From: a virus
Length of the DNA stretch: 40,189 nucleotides
Reading direction: 5' to 3' (one strand)
Virus record (IMG/VR): IMGVR_UViG_3300027985_000473
Coordinates: 1-40,189 of that record
Below are positions 25,199-30,876 of this stretch, in pieces (the stretch's first letter is position 1; each line of letters starts with the position of its first letter). The translations under genes and the position numbers were made by a program. Below the pieces are notes generated by a model, which saw only the letters and a list, made by a program, of their open reading frames with translations, ran no database searches and was not told the DNA's origin.

Positions 25199-25269
25199 AA
25201 AATCCTGCCAGCTCCAGCGGCTGAGGCGTATACTCCTGTTGATGTGGAATAGGAGCTGGCAGGATTTTT
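25199..25269 (+). terminator. Very long hairpin, probable terminator or attenuator
   Basis: Perfect 17-bp stem AAAATCCTGCCAGCTCC (25199-25215) with GGAGCTGGCAGGATTTT (25252-25268), 36-nt loop, ending in a run of five T. It fits a rho-independent terminator, though the stem is unusually long and the loop large. It stands between the small-gene run and the DUF2800 gene, for which no new promoter was found, so partial read-through or RNase processing is likely. Confidence 0.7.
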
Positions 25270-25290
25270 AACACTAATATAGGAGTAACT

Positions 25291-26454
25291 ATGTCCACGC
25301 ATTCAGAATGGTCCCCGTCCAGGTTGTCCAGGATTGTTCTTTGTCCTGGTTCTGTTGCACAGGCTCGCAGTGTACCAGTGGAACCACAAAATCCAGCAGC
25401 GGCTTTGGGTTCACTGAAGCACGCGCACGTGGAACGTATTCTCGGCCAGCCGCCTGAAACGTGGGATGAACTGACGGGTAAAATCGATGCGGAGCTTCGT
25501 AGCGACGTTGGCACGTGCATTGATTTTATGCGTGGGTTACTCGAGCCTGATGGAATGTTCTTCACTGAACTCCGCGTATCACTTGGTATGTTTGGTGTCC
25601 CTGAGGTTGAAGGTACACTCGACCTTCTTATTATCAACCCCACCAATTACCACATAATAGACTGGAAGTTTGGCACACAGGTGATAGTGCACGCCCACGA
25701 CAACGCCCAGCTTCGTTCATACGCTCTCGGCGCATATGCTATGTTCCATAAGCTGTATAGTATCGACCCTGACAAGCCCTGTACACTGCATATAGTACAG
25801 CCGCCTGTGAGCCACTTTTCGGAAGAAGAGACCACCTTCACTGAGCTTGTAAACTGGTGTGATAGCGTGGTGTACCCTGCGGTACAGTCTTCGCAAGCTG
25901 ATGAGCCCCCCCTGTGTCCCGGGCCGAAACAGTGCCAATGGTGCCCTGCCAGAGCTGTGTGCCAAGCGCGCATGACATACGCTCATACTGCGGCAGCTGA
26001 AGTTTTTAAAGACTTCATCGAGTTCAGGGAAGGTCGACTCGTCAACAAAGAGCGTCTCGTCGAAATGCTCGCAATCTGCGATGATATAACCAAACTGGGC
26101 AAAGATATCCGGGCGTTTGCGGTGCGTGAAATAACGCGCGGCAGTGATTTCCCCGGGTTTAAACTGGTACACAAACAAGCAAGACGGAAGTGGATAGACG
26201 AAAGCGCAGTACTCGAATTCCTGGACAGCCGGTATAACCTGTCCATGGAAGACGTGTTCTCGGAGCCGAAGTTGGTCAGCCCGTCGCAGGTTGAACAAAT
26301 GCACCGTAAGCTTAAGAAGGACCCAGAGTTCAAAGCTCTGTATTCTTCGGAGCCTTCGTCCATTGTCCTCACTACTGAGGATGATGCAAGACCGGCGATA
26401 ACTTCTTTCAAGTCTGTGGCGGACATATTCGCTGATTTCATCGAAGAGGAATAG
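25291..26454 (+). CDS. DUF2800 family PD-(D/E)XK nuclease (Cas4/AddB-like)
   Basis: 387 residues. The nuclease core shows GSLKHAHVERIL (His and Glu, about residues 48-60), GTLDLLI (Asp about 109) and IIDWKFGT (Asp/Lys about 125), the PD-(D/E)XK signature. One Cys in RIVLCPGS near the start and three or four in CPGPKQCQWCPARAVC (about residues 208-223) match the iron-sulphur cluster layout of Cas4/AddB nucleases. The family travels with DUF2815 and family A polymerases in phage replication modules, as here, and probably processes recombination or replication ends. A good AGGAG site precedes the ATG. Confidence 0.85.
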   Translation: MSTHSEWSPSRLSRIVLCPGSVAQARSVPVEPQNPAAALGSLKHAHVERILGQPPETWDELTGKIDAELRSDVGTCIDFMRGLLEPDGMFFTELRVSLGMFGVPEVEGTLDLLIINPTNYHIIDWKFGTQVIVHAHDNAQLRSYALGAYAMFHKLYSIDPDKPCTLHIVQPPVSHFSEEETTFTELVNWCDSVVYPAVQSSQADEPPLCPGPKQCQWCPARAVCQARMTYAHTAAAEVFKDFIEFREGRLVNKERLVEMLAICDDITKLGKDIRAFAVREITRGSDFPGFKLVHKQARRKWIDESAVLEFLDSRYNLSMEDVFSEPKLVSPSQVEQMHRKLKKDPEFKALYSSEPSSIVLTTEDDARPAITSFKSVADIFADFIEEE

Positions 26455-26456
26455 CC

Positions 26457-26648
26457 ATGAAAATGCCGTACTGGGAATCCGGTGTATGCCCATGTTGCGG
26501 CCATCCGTTGTATATACCACCGCCGGAGAACTGCTCATGTCATTTAGGTCATCCTCCTTGTAGTTCTTGTACTAGCTGCAAGTTGACATGTGCAGAATGT
26601 GGATGGGAAGAAGATGATGAAATTGATGTAACTTTGATGAGGTGGTAG
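26457..26648 (+). CDS. Small zinc-ribbon-like cysteine-rich protein
   Basis: 63 residues with eleven Cys, arranged as CPCCGH, CSCH, CSSCTSCKLTCAEC. Two zinc-binding sites are likely, so nucleic-acid or protein binding is plausible. It starts two bases after the nuclease gene's stop. It ends in LMRW, whose codons (ATGAGGTGG) form the ribosome binding site of the next gene. Function unknown. Confidence 0.65.
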   Translation: MKMPYWESGVCPCCGHPLYIPPPENCSCHLGHPPCSSCTSCKLTCAECGWEEDDEIDVTLMRW

Positions 26649-26649
26649 T

Positions 26650-26814
26650 ATGACAGCTCTATTTGTGCTGTTTTGTGTATGGGGAGTAGTCATGATTAGG
26701 TATATAGACATGATCGAAGACACTGGTCTACGTCTTAGAATAGGTCTCGTCCACCTGGGCTGGTTCTTTTACCTTATGTGGTACTTTTTACACACAGGAG
26801 CTTTCCGTGCCTAA
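26650..26814 (+). CDS. Small membrane protein (54 residues)
   Basis: The ATG at 26650 sits directly behind GAGGTGG. The product has two hydrophobic segments, residues about 2-17 (TALFVLFCVWGVVMI) and about 31-47 (IGLVHLGWFFYLMWYFL), joined by a short charged loop, so it is probably a two-helix inner-membrane protein. The next gene's GTG start overlaps its stop. A role in superinfection exclusion or host takeover is possible but unsupported. Confidence 0.6.
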   Translation: MTALFVLFCVWGVVMIRYIDMIEDTGLRLRIGLVHLGWFFYLMWYFLHTGAFRA

Positions 26815-26968
26815 AGTAACACGTAAAGAAGAATTTAAGGCCTATAAGCACGCCAAAGCCATCCTCGTAGCGGCGCAAAAAGGTGTGCTCGACAAAAAGT
26901 ATACTTGGAGAGACATCCTCATGGCCAAGGTACTTATAGTGCTTTTTGAAGAGTGTCAAGATGAGTAG
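26807..26968 (+). CDS. Small basic protein (53 residues)
   Basis: The GTG at 26807 follows AGGAG by 7 bases (26796-26800). The product is lysine-rich and helical (MPKVTRKEEFKAYKHAKAIL, then YTWRDILMAKVLIVLFEEC). It overlaps the membrane protein gene by 8 bases and the next gene by 8. Tight coupling on both sides supports it as real. Function unknown. Confidence 0.55.
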   Translation: MPKVTRKEEFKAYKHAKAILVAAQKGVLDKKYTWRDILMAKVLIVLFEECQDE

Positions 26969-27218
26969 GTCTAAGACGTTTTTTTCGTGGGAACTAGTGC
27001 CATGGGTTGCCATAATAGTGGTAATTATATGCGCAGTCTACAACCACAGTACCTATATGTACCAAAAAGGGCTGATAGAAGCGCAGACGGAAGCTGAAGA
27101 CAGGCAAGCAGCTATGTGTAAAGAATACGAAGACACGATGATCAGGCTTTTGAAAAGCAATGAAGAAACCCTGGCCATATGCGGGCAGGTTTTCGATATG
27201 TTGAACACCTCTAACTAG
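26961..27218 (+). CDS. Single-pass membrane protein with a helical tail
   Basis: 85 residues from the ATG at 26961; an in-frame ATG five codons earlier is less likely. One transmembrane segment at about residues 12-28 (LVPWVAIIVVIICAVY) follows a short basic start. The remainder is a charged helix (EAQTEAEDRQAAMCKEYED). The layout resembles an i-spanin, but it is in the early arm, far from the endolysin, so that role is doubtful. Confidence 0.6.
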   Translation: MSRSKTFFSWELVPWVAIIVVIICAVYNHSTYMYQKGLIEAQTEAEDRQAAMCKEYEDTMIRLLKSNEETLAICGQVFDMLNTSN

Positions 27219-27228
27219 GAGTTTTGTC

Positions 27229-27768
27229 ATGCAACACGTGAAGGTTTCTTTCCAGGTGGATGAGTCCGAGGTCTACAAGACCCAGGTCAGTGAAACCCAG
27301 GACTTCGGCGAGAAGCGGATTGCCTGGGGCAAGAAGCTGTATTCGTTCTTGTCCATCTTCCCTTGTTCCGTCGGCGATGTCGTCGTCGTCGAATGCTCGA
27401 ACGGCCTGCGGGTTTGTAAGGTCCGTGAGGTCAGCACCGTGGTCGTGAAGGCCGCCACCTGTTTCGTCGTCGGCAAGCTGGACCTCGAAGGCCTGGAGAA
27501 GATGAAGGCTCTCCGTGCTGAGCATATCGAGCTGCAGGAAGCGATGGAAGCCAAGCTCGCGAACTTTCAGCGCGAACAGCTTTGGGAACAGATGGCGGCG
27601 ACTGATCCGGAGGCTGCTGAGCTTCTTCGTCGGTACAAGGAAACCCAAGGAGTGCTCACCGGCAAGATCGCCCTTTCCTCCGTGGCCGACGCCGCGAGTA
27701 CCTCCGATACCTGTTCCACCGCCCCCACCGATGCCGGAGAGGTGGCTGGTAAGCCCTTGGACGGTTAA
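27229..27768 (+). CDS. Unknown abundant early protein (beta-barrel plus coiled coil)
   Basis: 179 residues, with GC and codon bias far above its neighbours, as in the capsid and winged-helix genes. Residues about 1-85 are beta-rich, with an SH3-barrel-like run (VGDVVVVECSNGLRVCKVREV). Residues about 86-145 form a charged coiled coil, and the tail is Ala/Ser/Thr-rich. The barrel motif resembles small nucleic-acid- or protein-binding domains, but no family is assigned. Confidence 0.6.
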   Translation: MQHVKVSFQVDESEVYKTQVSETQDFGEKRIAWGKKLYSFLSIFPCSVGDVVVVECSNGLRVCKVREVSTVVVKAATCFVVGKLDLEGLEKMKALRAEHIELQEAMEAKLANFQREQLWEQMAATDPEAAELLRRYKETQGVLTGKIALSSVADAASTSDTCSTAPTDAGEVAGKPLDG

Positions 27769-27784
27769 GCCAAAGCCCGGCAAA

Positions 27785-27811
27785 GCTGATTAAAAATCAG
27801 CGAAGTTTTTG
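27785..27811 (+). terminator. Short hairpin terminator before a promoter
   Basis: GCTGATT (27785-27791), loop AAA, AATCAGC (27795-27801), then GAAGTTTTTG. The T-run overlaps the upstream element of the next promoter. It is a weak to moderate rho-independent terminator that would separate 27229 from the next gene. Confidence 0.55.
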
Positions 27812-27840
27812 TGTACAAAGACTTACGGTTGCGTTATAGT
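27812..27840 (+). promoter_or_regulatory. Early promoter of winged-helix paralogue 3
   Basis: TGTACA (27812-27817), 17-bp spacer with ACTTACGGTTGCGT, TATAGT (27835-27840). The -35/-10 are one base off the other early promoters, so it may be weaker. It shares AAGTTTTTGTNTACAA upstream with the promoter at 23430 and GCGTTAT with the one at 18574. Confidence 0.75.
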
Positions 27841-27879
27841 ATTCATAAATTGAACCTTTAACAGTGAGGTATCTGTATC

Positions 27880-28371
27880 ATGGAATTCAACGGCGTCACC
27901 TACTCCAACAAACGTGAGCTCATCAAGGCAGCCATCGAGGCCGGCGGCCAGACCATCGAGAGCCTCTGCGAACTCGCCGGCGTTGACCAGAAGGGTCTGT
28001 CGAGCCAGTTCGCGTATCTGCGTCTCACCGGCGTCTACCCGAACAAGGGCGAGGACGGCAAGTTCACCCTGATCACCAAGGAAGAATTCGAGGCCAAGCG
28101 TGGCGAACGCAAGCCGGCGGTGGCCCTCACCCCCGCTCAGATCCTCGAGAAAGCCGAGAAGCGTGAAAAGCGTGCCGCCGCCGCCGTCACCACGGCCCAG
28201 GGCCGCTACGACAAGGACGCCAACCGCGAAAACGAGCTGCGCCTGGCCATCGCCAAAGCCGAACTCGAACTCGCTTCCATCCTGCTCGGCAAGGTCTCCT
28301 CGGGCGACGCCGATGCCAGCGACGAGATCGAGACCGATTCCGTGGGCGGTGCCGACGACGATCTGGCGTAA
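27880..28371 (+). CDS. Winged-helix DNA-binding regulator (paralogue 3, with C-terminal coiled coil)
   Basis: 163 residues. Here the winged helix is at the N-terminus (about residues 12-65): ELIKAAIEAGGQTIESLCELA, DQKGLSSQFAYLRLTGVYPN, then the wing GKFTLITKEEF. The recognition stretch parallels SSQLTYLRKDGHP in the proteins at 16531 and 17367. It is followed by a long Ala/Glu/Lys/Arg helix (85-145) and an acidic end. High GC and strong codon bias. It is expressed from its own promoter and closed by a terminator, the same single-gene unit design as paralogues 1 and 2. Confidence 0.72.
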   Translation: MEFNGVTYSNKRELIKAAIEAGGQTIESLCELAGVDQKGLSSQFAYLRLTGVYPNKGEDGKFTLITKEEFEAKRGERKPAVALTPAQILEKAEKREKRAAAAVTTAQGRYDKDANRENELRLAIAKAELELASILLGKVSSGDADASDEIETDSVGGADDDLA

Positions 28372-28392
28372 CGCGAACGCCTGAATTCGCGT

Positions 28393-28438
28393 AGCCCGGC
28401 GTTGGGTATTCTTGTTCCTCAGCGCCGGGCTTGTTTTG
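28393..28438 (+). terminator. Rho-independent terminator
   Basis: Nine-base-pair GC-rich stem AGCCCGGCG (28393-28401) with CGCCGGGCT (28423-28431), followed by TTGTTTTG. The 21-nt loop is rather large. It ends the winged-helix unit ahead of the tRNA cluster; no clear new promoter follows, so some read-through is likely. Confidence 0.7.
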
Positions 28439-28475
28439 ACTGCTCTTTGATAATCAAATGTTGACGTAAGGAATT

Positions 28476-28551
28476 GGGGGCATAGCTCAGCTGGGAGAGC
28501 GTCTGCTTTGCACGCAGAGGGTCACGAGTTCAAGTCTCGTTGTCTCCACCA
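28476..28551 (+). tRNA. tRNA-Ala (anticodon TGC)
   Basis: 76 nt cloverleaf including an encoded CCA. The acceptor GGGGGCA/TGTCTCC includes a G3-U70 pair, the identity element for alanine. The anticodon stem TCTGC/GCAGA encloses TTTGCAC (anticodon TGC at 28509-28511), and the T arm contains GTTCAAGTC. It would decode GCA and related Ala codons. Confidence 0.95.
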
Positions 28552-28758
28552 ATATACTTTACTGCGGAGGTCATATGCGGTGTAAACTAGCCCATGCTAC
28601 GCTGCTGACCTCACGGCCGTGGTACCGCACCGAAGAGGCCGGTGTAGGACATGGCACGCTGAGGGGCTGCTAGCAGCGAGGTAAAGCCCTCGCAACCGTG
28701 TGGGAGGTGGGCGGACTCAACCTACCGTTCCACCTCCCACTTCTGCAGTAAAGTATAT
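28552..28758 (+). ncRNA. Candidate structured RNA between the two tRNAs
   Basis: The stretch is closed by a perfect stem, ATATACTTTACTGC (28552-28565) with GCAGTAAAGTATAT (28745-28758). Internal helices: GAGGTCA/TGACCTC (28567-28573 with 28606-28612) containing TAGC-CCAT-GCTA; GCACCG/CGGTGT (28627-28645); GCGAGG-TAAAGC-CCTCGC (28676-28693); and an 11-bp GTGGGAGGTGG/CCACCTCCCAC (28700-28740). No ORF of note. The stem begins exactly at the tRNA-Ala CCA end, so tRNA processing would release it. No known RNA family was recognised. Confidence 0.65.
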
Positions 28759-28765
28759 TTAGTAA

Positions 28766-28840
28766 GCCGGCGTACCCAAGCGGTATGGGACTTGATTTGT
28801 AATCAAGCTGCCGGGGGTTCGAATCCCTCCGCTGGCCCCA
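28766..28840 (+). tRNA. tRNA-Thr (anticodon TGT)
   Basis: 75 nt cloverleaf including CCA. Acceptor GCCGGCG/CGCTGGC, D arm CCCA/TGGG, anticodon stem CTTGA/TCAAG with loop TTTGTAA (anticodon TGT at 28798-28800), T arm GGGGG-TTCGAAT-CCCTC. The discriminator base is C, uncommon for Thr. Confidence 0.93.
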
Positions 28841-28845
28841 TAAAT

Positions 28846-28951
28846 TCTTGACCCGCCCCGCAAAGAGAGTGGAATCGGAGCACGCCCCTACCATCTGCAT
28901 AGTCGGCTATGCAGAGTGCAAAGAACCACACACCCTAGGGGCGGGTCAAGA
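28846..28951 (+). ncRNA. Candidate structured RNA downstream of tRNA-Thr
   Basis: Closed by a perfect 14-bp stem, TCTTGACCCGCCCC (28846-28859) with GGGGCGGGTCAAGA (28938-28951). Inside is an 8-bp hairpin CTGCATAG-TCGG-CTATGCAG (28895-28914). CGCCCCTA (28883-28890) can instead pair with TAGGGGCG (28936-28943), which competes with the outer stem. It ends 27 bases before the ATG of the dNTP pyrophosphohydrolase gene, so it could be a separate RNA or a 5' regulatory element. Confidence 0.6.
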
Positions 28952-28977
28952 TCAGCCCAGTAATGAAGGAGAGGCAT

Positions 28978-29307
28978 ATGAATGAGGGGTTGAAAAATGA
29001 CAATGAAAAGGCGTGTCGTCCTGAGTTGCTTGTGCCGGAGTTCATATCTGGCCTTGGTATCGTTCTCGCCTACGGTGCCCGTAAATACAAACCGAACAGC
29101 TGGCAGCAGCTCGTTAGCGGGCGGCTTCGCTATATCGGAGCTGGGCTGCGCCACTTCCTGGCAGCAATTTCTGGTGAGCGTAATGACCCGGAAACTGGCC
29201 TCTCCCATTGGCTCCACCTAGGAGCTTGTGTCATGTTCTTATTCTGGTTCGATGAAGTGGCTACAGAAGAACAAAAGGCCAACGCCTTGAAGCCGTACAA
29301 GGAGTAA
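28978..29307 (+). CDS. dATP/dGTP pyrophosphohydrolase-like protein (DUF5664 type)
   Basis: 109 residues, matching the phage DUF5664/dATP-dGTP diphosphohydrolase N-terminal family: RPELLVPEFISGLGIVLAYGARKY, NSWQQLV...RYIGAGLRHFLAAISGERNDPETGLSHWLHLGACVMFLFWF. The Glu, His and Asp residues of the all-alpha NTP pyrophosphatase fold are visible. It would cleave dNTPs to dNMP plus pyrophosphate. It heads a nucleotide-metabolism block. The ATG at 28978 is chosen for its GGAG site; an in-frame ATG at 28963 precedes that site. Members are known from phages with modified adenine, but no PurZ-like gene is in this window. Confidence 0.75.
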   Translation: MNEGLKNDNEKACRPELLVPEFISGLGIVLAYGARKYKPNSWQQLVSGRLRYIGAGLRHFLAAISGERNDPETGLSHWLHLGACVMFLFWFDEVATEEQKANALKPYKE

Positions 29308-29309
29308 CC

Positions 29310-29999
29310 GTGGACATACGTCCCTACGACCCAAAAGTTAGCGTGGTATGGGCTACCTCCAGTCCTGCCCATGTTGTTAAGTTGGCGGCGGCTCATGCGA
29401 CGTTCGCTAAGCCCATGCTTGCTTCTGAGTCTCTCAAGCCTGGTATAGTCAAGTACCTGCTGCATGCCGGTCACACTTCCGTCTTTGAACACGCCGTCAT
29501 CGAGTTTAATCTGAGCCAGGTATCCAGGTCATTCTTGGCTCAGATTACCAGGCACCGCATGGGCTCTTTCATGTCGGCCAGTCAGCATTACCAGGACTAT
29601 CGTGATTACCCGTGCTTCATATCGGGGGAGCTGACACCTACACAGCGCAAGGTAATGGACGACGGGCTTGAACACGCCTACCACACATACGAGACTTTGG
29701 TCGATATGGGTGTTAAGCCCGAAGAAGCAAGGCAAGTTTTGCCTAATGCCGCAGCAATCAATCTTCTTTGGACTGTCAACGCTCGGTCCCTCATAAACTT
29801 TTTCAATCTTCGGCTGTGTGAGCGTAACGTCATGGAAATGCGCTTAGCAGCTCAGGAAGTGTATGTTCTGGCATGCGCTTGGTTCCCTGAGCTGTTTGAG
29901 CACGTAGGCCCCGACTGCTACATGCATCACACCTGCCGCCAGGGTTCTATGGCCTGTCCTAACGTTGCAAAAAACCTGAGGGACTATGCTACGCGCTGA
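29310..29999 (+). CDS. thyX: Flavin-dependent thymidylate synthase-like protein
   Basis: 229 residues with a GTG start behind AAGGAG. The ThyX signature is present as RHRMGSFMSASQHY (about residues 81-94), with HTSVFEHA upstream and a C-terminal WFPELFEHVGPDC. ThyX makes dTMP from dUMP using FAD and methylene-folate. The last signature Arg of the usual SxRY is His here (SQHY); in known ThyX that Arg contacts the dUMP phosphate, so substrate handling may differ. It is followed with a 14-base overlap by dCMP deaminase, which supplies dUMP. Confidence 0.82.
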   Translation: MDIRPYDPKVSVVWATSSPAHVVKLAAAHATFAKPMLASESLKPGIVKYLLHAGHTSVFEHAVIEFNLSQVSRSFLAQITRHRMGSFMSASQHYQDYRDYPCFISGELTPTQRKVMDDGLEHAYHTYETLVDMGVKPEEARQVLPNAAAINLLWTVNARSLINFFNLRLCERNVMEMRLAAQEVYVLACAWFPELFEHVGPDCYMHHTCRQGSMACPNVAKNLRDYATR

Positions 30000-30432
30000 C
30001 CTTACCACATATTTCCTCCAAGTGGCTGAAGCTGTAGCAACTAGATCAACCTGCCTTGATAAACAGGTAGGTTGTGTCTTAGTTGACAAGGACTTTCGTA
30101 TCATAGCTACGGGCTATAATGGAACCCCTTCTGGTCTGCAGAATTGCTGCGACCTTGGGTTTTGTTCTAAAAATCAATCGCATAAAATAGGTGAGTGCTT
30201 AGCGCTCCATGCTGAACAGAATGCTCTTCTCTCGTGCAATACGCGAGACGTAGTAACGTGCTATTGCACACTAGAACCATGCAAACAGTGTACACTCATG
30301 CTCATGAACTCAGGGTGTAAACAGATATACTACATTCATAAAACCAACCCCAAGAAGTCCGGTGAAGCCCTCTTCATTGGCCAGGGTAAAGGATGGAAAC
30401 AATGGCCGATAGCGAGAATAGAGCCGCTATAG
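29986..30432 (+). CDS. Deoxycytidylate (dCMP) deaminase
   Basis: 148 residues with the zinc-deaminase motifs HAEQNAL (about residue 75) and CTLEPCKQC (about 95-102), an N-terminal CLDKQVGCVLVDKD segment and ATGYNGTPSG, all diagnostic of dCMP deaminases. It converts dCMP to dUMP, the substrate of the adjacent ThyX. It overlaps ThyX by 14 bases and the next gene by about 30. Confidence 0.88.
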   Translation: MLRADLTTYFLQVAEAVATRSTCLDKQVGCVLVDKDFRIIATGYNGTPSGLQNCCDLGFCSKNQSHKIGECLALHAEQNALLSCNTRDVVTCYCTLEPCKQCTLMLMNSGCKQIYYIHKTNPKKSGEALFIGQGKGWKQWPIARIEPL

Positions 30433-30866
30433 CTGACGCTATGCTGCTCGTGGCTCAAAACACGAATTTTGAGCAAGCTTTCCATGACCTTTTCGGTACG
30501 ATCAACGATTACCAGACAGCCCTCGGGTCACCGTCGGCAGCAGATCTCATGGATCTGCCAATGTCTGTGTGGAGTACCTGGAAAGCCGACCACATGCGTA
30601 ACTACATCCTGGCCATGCATGCTGAGCTGTCTGAGCTCTTGGAGGCCTATCCCTGGAAACCCTGGCGCCCGACGGACTACAAGGAAATCGACATCGACAA
30701 CGTCTTGGAAGAGGTTGTTGACATACTGTTCTTCTTGAACTACGCTTTGCGCATTACGGGGCTTTCGCGGGGAGCCTTAGCTGAGCGTTTCAAGAGGAAA
30801 CTCAAGGAAAACTATGAACGAATTCTGTCTGGCTACAACAGGTCGGCAGAAGACATGAAAAAGTAA
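30402..30866 (+). CDS. MazG/dUTPase-2-like all-alpha NTP pyrophosphohydrolase
   Basis: 154 residues from the ATG at 30402 (an ATG at 30393 is possible). The metal-binding motif is visible: AELSELLEAYPWKPWR followed about 25 residues later by NVLEEVVDILFFL, giving the E..E..E..D set of dimeric dUTPase/MazG folds. Next to dCMP deaminase and ThyX, a dUTP or dCTP pyrophosphatase that feeds dUMP or dCMP is the likeliest activity; the exact substrate cannot be read from sequence. Confidence 0.75.
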   Translation: MADSENRAAIADAMLLVAQNTNFEQAFHDLFGTINDYQTALGSPSAADLMDLPMSVWSTWKADHMRNYILAMHAELSELLEAYPWKPWRPTDYKEIDIDNVLEEVVDILFFLNYALRITGLSRGALAERFKRKLKENYERILSGYNRSAEDMKK

Positions 30867-30876
30867 GGAGAACTAC

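Noticed and set aside
26961-27218. i-spanin
   Set aside because: The topology is suggestive, but the gene is in the early arm, more than 10 kb from the endolysin, with no o-spanin partner.
28670-28900. 76-codon minus-strand ORF
   Set aside because: It is the antisense shadow of tRNA-Thr and the neighbouring inverted repeats.
28978-29307. 2-aminoadenine (Z) genome system
   Set aside because: Only the pyrophosphohydrolase-like gene fits; no PurZ or HD-type dATPase gene is present.
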